A stretch of DNA of 6,704 nucleotides from CAYIGN01 sp964363055. Lineage in GTDB: Bacteria > Patescibacteriota > Minisyncoccia > Sungbacterales > HO2-52-23. The notes under the pieces are model-generated. The model made no database searches. It was not told the DNA's origin and saw only the letters and a list, made by a program, of their open reading frames with translations. Position numbers and translations under genes: made by a program. Each line of letters starts with the position of its first letter. The stretch's first letter is position 1. This document shows, piece after piece, positions 1 through 6,104 of this stretch. Location: assembly GCA_964363055.1 (NCBI GenBank), contig CAYIGN010000040.1, forward strand, positions 1 to 6,704, written 5' to 3'.

Positions 1-430
1 CCGTCTCTTTTTCGCCCTCTACCGCGCCGAGCTGCGCTTGGACCAAAAGATTAAATTGCCGCGGCGCGGTCCACTGCCCTTTCCCGTCGTGCGTCTTTGC
101 ATGCGCGACGATTTCTTCTCCATTATCCGCGCGGATGCGGACATGGCATAATTTGCACTCCACCAACGGATCCGAAAACGCCACGGTGTGTCCGGATGCT
201 TCCCACACTCTGGGGTTCATTAAAATCGCCGCATCCATCCCCACCACATCCTCCCGCTCATAAACCATTGCGCGCCAGAATTCGCGCTTGATGTTATTTT
301 TCAATTCCACTCCGAGCGGGCCGTAATCCCAAGTACCGGCCAGCCCGCCGTAGATTTCCGAGCCGGGAAAGATAAATCCGCGGCGCTTGGCGAGTGCCGT
401 AATCTTTTCCATCAGCTGGGATGATTCCAT
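1..430 (-). CDS. glyS: Glycyl-tRNA synthetase, single-chain class II type, N-terminal 143 residues (3' end outside window)
   Basis: This enzyme charges tRNA-Gly with glycine in the cytoplasm. The frame opens with ATG at 430 and runs without a stop off the low end of the window, so 143 residues are visible. Residues 18-48 (GFIFPGSEIYGGLAGTWDYG and onward through PLGVELKNNIK) are the hallmark N-terminus of the alpha2, archaeal/eukaryotic-like GlyRS rather than the alpha2beta2 GlyQ/GlyS type. Residues 71-89 (LMNPRVWEASGH, then FSDPL) and the PRQFNLL stretch at 123-129 are also family signatures. C92-x2-C95 is the first half of the usual zinc knuckle. The usual second Cys pair is absent, and the same place has H110-x3-H114. 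No good Shine-Dalgarno precedes the ATG. A terminator hairpin ends about 36 bp upstream. The start is chosen because family similarity begins within the first ten residues. Identity is very likely. Confidence 0.95.
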   Translation of the reverse strand, partial: MESSQLMEKITALAKRRGFIFPGSEIYGGLAGTWDYGPLGVELKNNIKREFWRAMVYEREDVVGMDAAILMNPRVWEASGHTVAFSDPLVECKLCHVRIRADNGEEIVAHAKTHDGKGQWTAPRQFNLLVQAQLGAVEGEKET

Positions 431-457
431 AAGTCCAACCGTAACACGAACCAGCGC

Positions 458-494
458 AAAAATAAACCCCCACACCAAAATTTTGGTGTGGGGG
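458..494 (-). terminator. Rho-independent terminator upstream of glyS
   Basis: Bases 467-494 are a perfect 28-bp inverted repeat with 14-bp arms (CCCCCACACCAAAA and its complement). In the minus-strand transcript the stem is followed at once by TTTATTTTTG (466 down to 457). In RNA the central A/U bases would form the loop, leaving a strong GC-rich stem of about 10-12 bp plus a U tract, the standard intrinsic terminator. It lies 138 bp after the stop of the membrane-protein gene and about 36 bp before the glyS ATG. It may therefore end the argS-ileS-recO operon, or act as an attenuator in a glyS leader. Confidence 0.85.
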
Positions 495-497
495 TAA

Positions 498-518
498 ATC
501 CCCGCGGCGTCGCGGGAT
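498..518 (-). repeat. GC-rich hairpin next to the terminator
   Basis: ATCCCCGCG (498-506) pairs with CGCGGGAT (511-518) around a GCGT loop, with one bulged base. It sits three bases from the terminator palindrome, so the minus-strand RNA would fold two hairpins in series. It could be part of a dispersed repeat or a second arm of a leader structure. It has no U tract of its own. Confidence 0.6.
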
Positions 519-593
519 CAAACCCTCCTCCGTAAAGCGAATTGGGTTGGGCTTCACTCAGATTTTAGATGTGACAAGTGAAGTAAGCCGGAG

Positions 594-613
594 TAAATGT
601 AAATAAATGTAAA
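594..613. repeat. Tandem 10-bp direct repeat, two copies
   Basis: The unit TAAATGTAAA occurs twice back to back (594-603 and 604-613), about 20 bp past the stop of the membrane-protein gene. It is the most AT-rich part of the intergenic region. It may be a short tandem duplication or part of a regulatory site for glyS; no promoter boxes could be fitted to it. Confidence 0.7.
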
Positions 614-631
614 AAGCTTAGCCTGCGCAAT

Positions 632-2527
632 CTATCGCACTACTGTCCATTCTTCTGCTTTGGTGGCTGGATCTTCTCTCAATTCAGTGGTGAGTGTTCC
701 GACCTTCAGCGCTAGGTCTTCGGCTGTGAAGATGTCGCGACCGCGCAGTTTTGATTCTCTGACCAGCGTCAATGCCTTGCCCACATCTACCTCGGATGGC
801 ACTACGGATACTTGGAATGCGCCGATAAGCGCGGGGGTGAGGACGCCGGTTCCAGGCGGAATTTTGCCGATGCGCCAGCGAATTTCGCCTGAAGCTGATT
901 CAAAATGGATGTCGGCCCCGCGCGGGGAAACACTATTCTCCCACTTGACATTGGGCGGAAGAAATCCGCGAACCTCTACATTCCCAAGCTCATTCGTAAA
1001 ATTCCGAATCTCATAGGTTATGGTATAGGAAGTGCGCTCGCCGACTTTGGGCGGGAGAGGGCCGCTATTTGGGATCGGCGACGAATAGAATGCCGCGCGT
1101 CCAGCAAAAAGCAGGACCGAGGCGACTTTGAATTCAATCGCATCGTCCGGACTCAACCGGCTCCCTTCAAATTCTTTGGGTAATTGCGGAGCGGCGATGG
1201 ATGCGCGCGCGCGGACAAGTAGATTGCGATCCTCGGCAGTGCGCACTGGCGGGCGGCTATGGGTCTGGACCGTGAACTGCAGATCTCCCCCCTCGCCCGG
1301 CTCCGCCTCCTGCAGGCCGGGCGTGCCGCCCGGTCCCCACACAATTGTCTTAGTAGGAAAGTCAAACACCCCGCCGTTGCCGATTGAAAGCGTATTGATA
1401 TCAATAATCTCGCCCTCCAGCGCAGCGCGTACCGAAACATTCTTCACCGCGATGGCGGTTCGGTTTTCATACCGGACGGTAAAGGCCAGCCGCTCGCCCG
1501 GCCGGACAACTCCTTCCCGTTTTCCGCCAAGAGTGGTCTCCAGGAGAAAGGGGCTAACCGAGAGGGTAACCTCTTTAGTTGATTCGCGCCACGGCCTCCA
1601 TTCCTTGGTAAGCTCATCAAAGATGCCAATGCCGGCATGGAGGGACTGACGCTTTCCTCCTTCACCCAAGAAACTGCCCGCCAGCGCAATTTTTCCTTCT
1701 CCGCCCGGCTCCAGCGTCCCAATCTTCCAGAGCGTGTCGCCCACATCTGGCTTAGGATCCGCCTCACCCGGGGTAAAACCCGGCGGGTAATCAATTCGTG
1801 CCCACAGCCCTTCATAACGGGAACGCGCCTGCGAACTAAAGCGGAGAGTGAAGTGTATGTTTTGACGCGGCACCACCGTCTCCGGCATCTCCCAGAAAAG
1901 AGCCAACGGCACGCGGCTGATGGTAAAGGATTTGCGCGCCTCGGACGAGAAGCGCGCGCGTAGACGTTCGGGACGATACCAGAGCGTCGCAACAACTTCT
2001 TTGGCTTCCCCTTCTTTACCAAAGATTCGCGCCGTGAGCTCAACAGTCCGCTCCTCACCCGGGCCCAGAGTACCCACTCGCTCTATTATCCGGGGGGGGC
2101 TGGGCAATTCCACACCCGACTTGTCCTGAATGGATGATCCTGCGGGTATGGTGATCGCAAGCTCCGATTCCTGGAGCGCGGTTGAGGAGACATTTTTGAC
2201 AGTGACCGTGATTACCGCCAACTCTCCGCCTTCAAGCGAATCGCGACCGGCGATCGAAATAGTTGCTTCAGTGCGCTCAATCCCCATATAAAACCATACA
2301 AATACAGCTCCTGCCCCCAGGAATAAAAACAGAGTGGCCGCCAAAAACAAAGCGGTCTTACCAACCGCCAGCCGCTGTAATAGCGGCTTTGTTTTTTCTC
2401 CGCTGCTCCAGCTTGTCCGAAGGTCGCGCGATATCGACGGCAGCGCAAAATGGCGTTGCCGGCGCTTGGCAAGCGGCTCCTCTCCTTTGCCGTATAGTTC
2501 CTCTTCAAGTTCTTCTAATTTATCCAT
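632..2527 (-). CDS. Single-pass membrane protein with four extracytoplasmic Ig-like (DUF11/CARDB-like) domains, function unknown
   Basis: This gene of 631 residues is of a kind I cannot name. Residues 1-57 are charged and start with an acidic helix (LEELEEELYGKG), followed by many Arg/Lys. One membrane segment spans about 58-81. Basic residues before it (R52, K57) predict an inside N-terminus and an exported C-terminal part of about 550 residues. That part holds four related beta-sandwich repeats, about 88-204, 205-324, 325-470 and 475-600. Each opens with a strand pattern like FTVRYENRT or YTITYEIRN, passes through a proline-rich LP/YPPG turn, and in three repeats has an IGTLxPG-type turn (G152-G157, I269-G275, and IGKIPPG in the last). 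There is no signal-peptidase site, sortase motif or catalytic motif. The ATG at 2527 lies 22 bp after the recO stop with no Shine-Dalgarno, so it is probably coupled to the operon. It plausibly serves as an envelope scaffold or adhesin-like protein (inference). Confidence 0.9.
   Translation of the reverse strand: MDKLEELEEELYGKGEEPLAKRRQRHFALPSISRDLRTSWSSGEKTKPLLQRLAVGKTALFLAATLFLFLGAGAVFVWFYMGIERTEATISIAGRDSLEGGELAVITVTVKNVSSTALQESELAITIPAGSSIQDKSGVELPSPPRIIERVGTLGPGEERTVELTARIFGKEGEAKEVVATLWYRPERLRARFSSEARKSFTISRVPLALFWEMPETVVPRQNIHFTLRFSSQARSRYEGLWARIDYPPGFTPGEADPKPDVGDTLWKIGTLEPGGEGKIALAGSFLGEGGKRQSLHAGIGIFDELTKEWRPWRESTKEVTLSVSPFLLETTLGGKREGVVRPGERLAFTVRYENRTAIAVKNVSVRAALEGEIIDINTLSIGNGGVFDFPTKTIVWGPGGTPGLQEAEPGEGGDLQFTVQTHSRPPVRTAEDRNLLVRARASIAAPQLPKEFEGSRLSPDDAIEFKVASVLLFAGRAAFYSSPIPNSGPLPPKVGERTSYTITYEIRNFTNELGNVEVRGFLPPNVKWENSVSPRGADIHFESASGEIRWRIGKIPPGTGVLTPALIGAFQVSVVPSEVDVGKALTLVRESKLRGRDIFTAEDLALKVGTLTTELREDPATKAEEWTVVR
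2092..2099. repeat. Homopolymer of eight G/C inside the membrane-protein gene
   Basis: Eight G on the plus strand (eight C in the coding strand) cover the end of the codon for S143, P144, P145 and the first base of R146, in the first Ig-like domain. A one-base slip would shift the frame and remove almost the whole exported part. It is long for coding DNA here, and may be a contingency tract or simply a Pro-rich turn. Confidence 0.6.
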
Positions 2528-2549
2528 GCGGATTGGGCGGATTTTTATC

Positions 2550-3059
2550 TCAATTGTACGCCATTGATGGATCTCCTGCTACGACCGTATCCTCGCCCCC
2601 TCTATCTCCGCTCCCGTAGCCCAGGCACATCTGGAGACGCGCGTCAAATTCCTGCAGGAAGCGCGGGGCAGCGCCGTCATCGAATGTCGAGCCGTCAAGC
2701 ATGGATAAACTCCCAGAGAGTAATTCCCATAAGGCCGCATCTCGCTCTCCGGGAAAACAATGCGTGTCAATCCGTTCTGCAATCTGGAAGGCGAGGCCCA
2801 ACGTCGTCTCGCGGCTGCGCATCCCCTCCCCAAAACAGATGAGCGAGGCGGCAATCAACCTTTCCCTCCCTCTCCCAGCCACAAAGCGAATCGCACTCAA
2901 TGACAATGACTCCAGGTGCCCGCGCAACTTTGCGCCCTCTTTGCGGATGCCCCGCGCCAGCGCCTGGATCTTACCAAAGTCCTTGGTGTAGATCGTATAG
3001 AGAGCATCGGCCTCTCCGACATCCATCTTTTTTAGGATAATGCCTTGAGTGGTGTACAT
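2550..3059 (-). CDS. recO: DNA repair protein RecO, short form
   Basis: RecO loads RecA on SSB-coated single-stranded DNA together with RecR in gap and break repair. The protein is 169 residues. The N-terminal OB-fold is clear: residues 1-80 begin MYTTQGIILKKMDVGEAD and continue with YTKDFGKIQALARGIRK, the standard RecO pattern of a 'TxGIVLkxxdyGEaD' strand and a 'GkixalAKGxRk' loop. A helical part follows (about 85-155), with FLQEFDARLQMCLGYG where other RecO proteins have the helix ahead of the zinc-binding segment. The protein then ends, so the Cys cluster and the last helices are missing; well-studied RecO proteins are about 240-255 residues. The ATG at 3059 is chosen over an in-frame TTG at 3086, because homology starts at this Met and the TTG would overlap ileS. 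It follows the ileS stop by 5 bp with no Shine-Dalgarno, so translational coupling is likely. Confidence 0.87.
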   Translation of the reverse strand: MYTTQGIILKKMDVGEADALYTIYTKDFGKIQALARGIRKEGAKLRGHLESLSLSAIRFVAGRGRERLIAASLICFGEGMRSRETTLGLAFQIAERIDTHCFPGERDAALWELLSGSLSMLDGSTFDDGAAPRFLQEFDARLQMCLGYGSGDRGGEDTVVAGDPSMAYN

Positions 3060-3064
3060 AAAAG

Positions 3065-6000
3065 TCAACTTGCAATTCCTACCCAAATCTTCTCTCCCCC
3101 GATTTCGGTCTCGCGCTCTACCTTGAATTTCTTTTTACCGCCGGCTCTTATCTCGCGCGCGTTGATGTCACGGGCAATTTCCTGCTTCTGTTTAACTATG
3201 ACTTTTTTCAGCCGCTCGCTGCCTGCGATCTGGCAGCGGATCTCCTGCTGTGGCTTGAATCTGGCGTCCCGGCGCATATCCTGCACGATCCGCACAAATT
3301 CGCGCGCGATGCCTTCTTCGCGAAGCTCAGCCGTGATCTCCGTATTAAGTTTTACATCATCAACCCTAAAGGTGAATTCAACCTTTTTGACATTTATCTC
3401 TTCTCTGATCACATCCTCCCAATCCTTGAGCTCTGACCTATCATGCTTGTATTTTGTTCTTGATATCTCAAGCATTCTAAGGGGTTGACGGATTTTGATA
3501 CCCGCATCGGCGCGCTGCTTCAATGCTCCGGCGACGATGCGCCGCGCTGCTATAGCACCAGAAATAAGCCGTCCTTCACCTCTCCTCATTGGCCTCGACT
3601 TCGGCCAAGAACGAAGATGCACACTTTCCTCTTTTAATCCCATTTTTTTGCGTAAGCCCTGATATATCGCCTCGCTTACAAACGGCGCAAAGGGCGCGGA
3701 GAGTTCTGCTAGCGTCAGTAAAACCCACGCCATCACCACTGCGGCCTCATTTTGCTCCTGCGCGCTTTTAGGATGCTGAACCCGTCTGCGTGAGCGGCGA
3801 ATATACCATTGGGAAAAATCATTGATGGTAAAATCGTCAATCCTCCGCGCCGCAGCGACCAAATCGTACGCTTCTAGTGCCCGCGTCACCGCTGCGACAA
3901 GCATATTCAAGTCCGCCAGAATCCAGCGATCTAATATATTTTGAGGTTTGAGGTTTGAGGTTTGAGGTTTGAGGTTTTTAACATAAGTGTCCCAAAACAC
4001 GAATGAGTTCCAGAGCGTCCCCACAAATCCACGCCGGCGCAGTCCCACATCTTTCTCATCAAACAACTTCGGATCGCCCGGGGCATTGACTGTATAGAAA
4101 TACCAACGCAGGGCGTCCGCCCCGTATTTCTGCATCATCTCCCAGGGGTTGACTACATTGCCTTTGGACTTAGACATCTTCTGCCCGTTTTTATCAAGCA
4201 CGTGCCCCAGAGAAATGACGTTTTTGTAAGCCGGGCCGCGACCAAGCAAAGTCCCCACCGCAAGCAGGGTATAAAACCATCCGCGGGTCTGATCCACTGC
4301 CTCGCAGATATAATCCGCCGGATATAATAAGTCCTTTCCAAAATTTTGATTTTTGATTTTTGATTTTTGATTTTGGGCAAGCGCGAACCCCGGGTTCGCG
4401 CTTGCGAAAGGCATTGCTCCTGAATCAAACCACACGTCCGCCACCTCCAGCACTCTCCGCATTGTGCCTTCGCACTTGCCGCAACCAAAAGTCAGTTCAT
4501 CCACATACGGCCGATGCAGATTCACTTCTCCGTTCTCATCGCGCGGAAGACGATCAGCGCGTTTTTCCAGTTCAGCAAGCGAGCCAACTACTTCCATTCC
4601 TGTACAATTCTTATTATCGCACCTCCAAATAGGCAAAGGTGTCCCCCAATACCGCTCGCGCGAAAAGGCCCAGTCGCGCAGGTCCCGCAGAAATTCTCCA
4701 AAGCGGCCGTGCTTGATATGTTCAGGGATCCAGTTGATCTTTTCGTTATTCGCAAGCAACTGCTTCTTTACCGCCGTGGTCTTCACCCACCAGGCCTTGC
4801 GCGCGTAGTAGAGAAGCGGCGTCTCGCACCGCCAGCAATACGGGTATTCGTGGCGGTATTTTTCTTTTTTGAAAAGTAGGTTCTTATCCTCCAAGATTTT
4901 CAGAATCCTCTCCTCCGCTGCTTTATCTTTCACTAGCATGCCTCCCAACCCGCATACTGTACACACACTGTCCGATCGGACAGTGTGTGTACAGTCATCC
5001 TTCTCCACCAGTTCGTCAATAAACCTGCCGTCTTCAGTCACGGTGTGAACTTTGGGAAGACCGATTTCCGAGCCAAGGCGGTAGTCGTCTTCGCCGTACA
5101 TCACCGCGGTATGGACTATGCCGGTGCCTTCACCGGCAGAAACAAAGGGCGCTGCATAGACACGATGGGATTTTTCCGACTGCAACTCCCGCACATCAAA
5201 AAGCGGCTCATACCCAAGACCCACAAGATCTCTTGCGGAGAGCTTCTTAACGACACGCGCTTCTTTACCGATGACCGCATCAAGCCGCGAGGTCGCGAGG
5301 ATAAGACGTTCCCCGCCTAACTCTATCATCGCATATTCGATATGTTCCCCGACCGCAAGCGCCACATTCCCGGGCAGAGTCCACGGCGTAGTGGTCCAAG
5401 AAAGAATATAGGTACTATCATCCGTCACAAACTCTCCGATCTTCTGTCGCGGCTTCACTTTGAATTTCACATACACCGCCGTATCTTCCACCTCTTTATA
5501 CCCCAATCCCACCTCGTGGCTGGAAAGCCCGGTTTGGCAGCGCGGGCACCATGGGACAACTTTGAAATCCTCATAGAGTAATCCTTTCTTCCAGAATTCT
5601 TTGATGATCCGCCAGAGTGTCTCGATATAGCTCGTCTCGTAAGTGATATAAGGATGCTCCATATCAATCCAAAAGCCCATTCGCTTGGTCATGCGTTCCC
5701 ATTCTCCCTTATATTCCCAGACCGATTTTTTGGCCTCGGCGTTGAATCTCGCGATGCCGTAATTTTCTATGTCCTGTTTGGTCTTGAATCCGAGATTCTT
5801 CTCCACTTGCAGTTCTACCGGAAGACCGTGCGTATCCCAACCTGCTTGGCGCGGCACATAAAAACCGCGCATTGTTTTGTAACGCAGGATTATATCCTTA
5901 AACGCTCGCGCCTCCACATGATGAATCCCGGGCGCGCCGTTGGCGCCCGGCGGCCCCTCATAGAATACAAAGGTCTTCCCTTTTTTATTTTTTGCAAGGG

Positions 6001-6091
6001 ATTTCTTAAAAATCTTCCGCTCTTCCCAGAACTTCAGGATTTTTTCTTCCTGTTCCGGCAGATTGAATTGTTGCGACTCACGAGACGGCAT
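3065..6091 (-). CDS. ileS: Isoleucyl-tRNA synthetase, IleRS2 (eukaryote/archaea-like) type
   Basis: This class I synthetase charges tRNA-Ile. It has 1008 residues from the ATG at 6091. A longer frame exists only from a TTG at 6127 that overlaps argS and adds 12 unlike residues. Order of parts: YEGPPGANG (44-52) leading to the HIGH signature, here GIHH (55-58); WDTHGLPVE (85-93); WCPRC (181-185); the CP1 editing domain with WTTTPWTLPGN (232-242) and GTGIVHTA...GEDD (322-336); YCWRC (418-422); Cys pairs C491/C496 and C537/C540; DVWFDSGAMP (552-561); DQTRGWFYTLL (600-610); KMSKS (638-642); the anticodon-binding helical domain; and a C-terminal extension of the IleRS2 kind rather than the bacterial zinc finger. 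Repeat-derived segments sit in frame at residues 367-379, 563-583 and about 706-718. It lies 13 bp after argS and 5 bp before recO. No Shine-Dalgarno precedes the ATG. Confidence 0.97.
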   Translation of the reverse strand: MPSRESQQFNLPEQEEKILKFWEERKIFKKSLAKNKKGKTFVFYEGPPGANGAPGIHHVEARAFKDIILRYKTMRGFYVPRQAGWDTHGLPVELQVEKNLGFKTKQDIENYGIARFNAEAKKSVWEYKGEWERMTKRMGFWIDMEHPYITYETSYIETLWRIIKEFWKKGLLYEDFKVVPWCPRCQTGLSSHEVGLGYKEVEDTAVYVKFKVKPRQKIGEFVTDDSTYILSWTTTPWTLPGNVALAVGEHIEYAMIELGGERLILATSRLDAVIGKEARVVKKLSARDLVGLGYEPLFDVRELQSEKSHRVYAAPFVSAGEGTGIVHTAVMYGEDDYRLGSEIGLPKVHTVTEDGRFIDELVEKDDCTHTVRSDSVCTVCGLGGMLVKDKAAEERILKILEDKNLLFKKEKYRHEYPYCWRCETPLLYYARKAWWVKTTAVKKQLLANNEKINWIPEHIKHGRFGEFLRDLRDWAFSRERYWGTPLPIWRCDNKNCTGMEVVGSLAELEKRADRLPRDENGEVNLHRPYVDELTFGCGKCEGTMRRVLEVADVWFDSGAMPFASANPGFALAQNQKSKIKNQNFGKDLLYPADYICEAVDQTRGWFYTLLAVGTLLGRGPAYKNVISLGHVLDKNGQKMSKSKGNVVNPWEMMQKYGADALRWYFYTVNAPGDPKLFDEKDVGLRRRGFVGTLWNSFVFWDTYVKNLKPQTSNLKPQNILDRWILADLNMLVAAVTRALEAYDLVAAARRIDDFTINDFSQWYIRRSRRRVQHPKSAQEQNEAAVVMAWVLLTLAELSAPFAPFVSEAIYQGLRKKMGLKEESVHLRSWPKSRPMRRGEGRLISGAIAARRIVAGALKQRADAGIKIRQPLRMLEISRTKYKHDRSELKDWEDVIREEINVKKVEFTFRVDDVKLNTEITAELREEGIAREFVRIVQDMRRDARFKPQQEIRCQIAGSERLKKVIVKQKQEIARDINAREIRAGGKKKFKVERETEIGGEKIWVGIAS
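3940..3974. repeat. 7-bp tandem repeat, five copies, in frame in ileS
   Basis: The unit TTTGAGG (coding strand CCTCAAA) is repeated five times without a mismatch. It encodes the low-complexity run NLKPQTSNLKPQN at about residues 706-718 of IleRS, between WDTYVK and ILDRWIL, in the linker entering the anticodon-binding domain. Since 7 is not a multiple of 3, the peptide has a 7-residue period. Confidence 0.95.
4344..4375. repeat. 7-bp tandem repeat, about 4.4 copies, in frame in ileS
   Basis: The unit TTTTGAT occurs four times (4344-4371) and continues as TTTG. The coding strand reads (ATCAAAA)n and gives QNQKSKIKNQN at residues 573-583 of IleRS. It abuts the inverted repeat at 4377-4405, so the two form one composite insert. 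Confidence 0.95.
4377..4405. repeat. 29-bp inverted repeat, 14-bp perfect arms, in frame in ileS
   Basis: Arm GCAAGCGCGAACCC (4377-4390), one central C (4391), then the exact complement (4392-4405). It encodes residues 563-572 (ASANPGFALA) of IleRS, right after SGAMPF, where other IleRS proteins carry a QWHYPFEN-like stretch. It abuts the 7-bp tandem array. Confidence 0.95.
4956..4995. repeat. Perfect 40-bp palindrome in frame in ileS
   Basis: Bases 4956-4975 (ACTGTACACACACTGTCCGA) and 4976-4995 are exact reverse complements with no spacer, centred on CGATCG. Read from the coding strand it gives residues 367-379 (CTHTVRSDSVCTV). In related IleRS2 proteins this place, between the EDGRF strand and the GGMLVKDK segment, is expected to be a short loop, so about 18 residues look inserted. 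It adds three cysteines to the region (C367, C377, C380). Confidence 0.95.
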
Positions 6092-6104
6092 ATAAATTCT
6101 AGGC

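Larger units (their letters stand above)
431..631. other. Intergenic region between the membrane-protein gene and glyS, rich in inverted repeats
   Basis: This 201-bp gap carries no convincing gene; the frame open on the minus strand from 557 runs out of phase into glyS and looks like a shadow. Read on the minus strand it holds, in order: a tandem 10-bp direct repeat (594-613), an inverted repeat with CTTCACT/AGTGAAG arms (552-558 and 577-583), a GGAGGAGGG-like run (about 522-530) with no usable start codon behind it, a GC-rich hairpin (498-518), and a terminator (458-494). I searched by eye for -35/-10 boxes upstream of glyS and found none I would defend. The dense run of small inverted repeats may be a dispersed intergenic element of this genome or a structured leader of glyS; the sequence alone does not decide. 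Confidence 0.6.

Noticed and set aside
498..530. T-box core upstream of glyS
   Set aside because: The GGGTTTGATCCCGCG stretch only loosely resembles the T-box bulge consensus, and no specifier stem could be drawn with confidence.
294..557. Minus-strand open frame of 87 codons crossing the intergenic region and the start of glyS
   Set aside because: It overlaps glyS out of phase, its start is weak, and its middle is just the terminator and hairpin read as protein. glyS has clear family motifs, so this is a shadow.
2370..2397. Plus-strand hairpin AGCCGCT/AGCGGCT followed by TTGTTTTTT, like an intrinsic terminator
   Set aside because: It lies inside the minus-strand membrane-protein gene, and no plus-strand gene precedes it. 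The stem is only 7 bp. It could limit antisense transcripts, but chance is the simpler reading.
3060..3086. Longer recO start (TTG at 3086) adding 9 residues
   Set aside because: It overlaps the ileS end, and RecO similarity starts exactly at the ATG at 3059.
3940..4405. CRISPR array
   Set aside because: The repeats are 7-bp tandem units with no spacers, translated within IleRS, and no cas gene is present.
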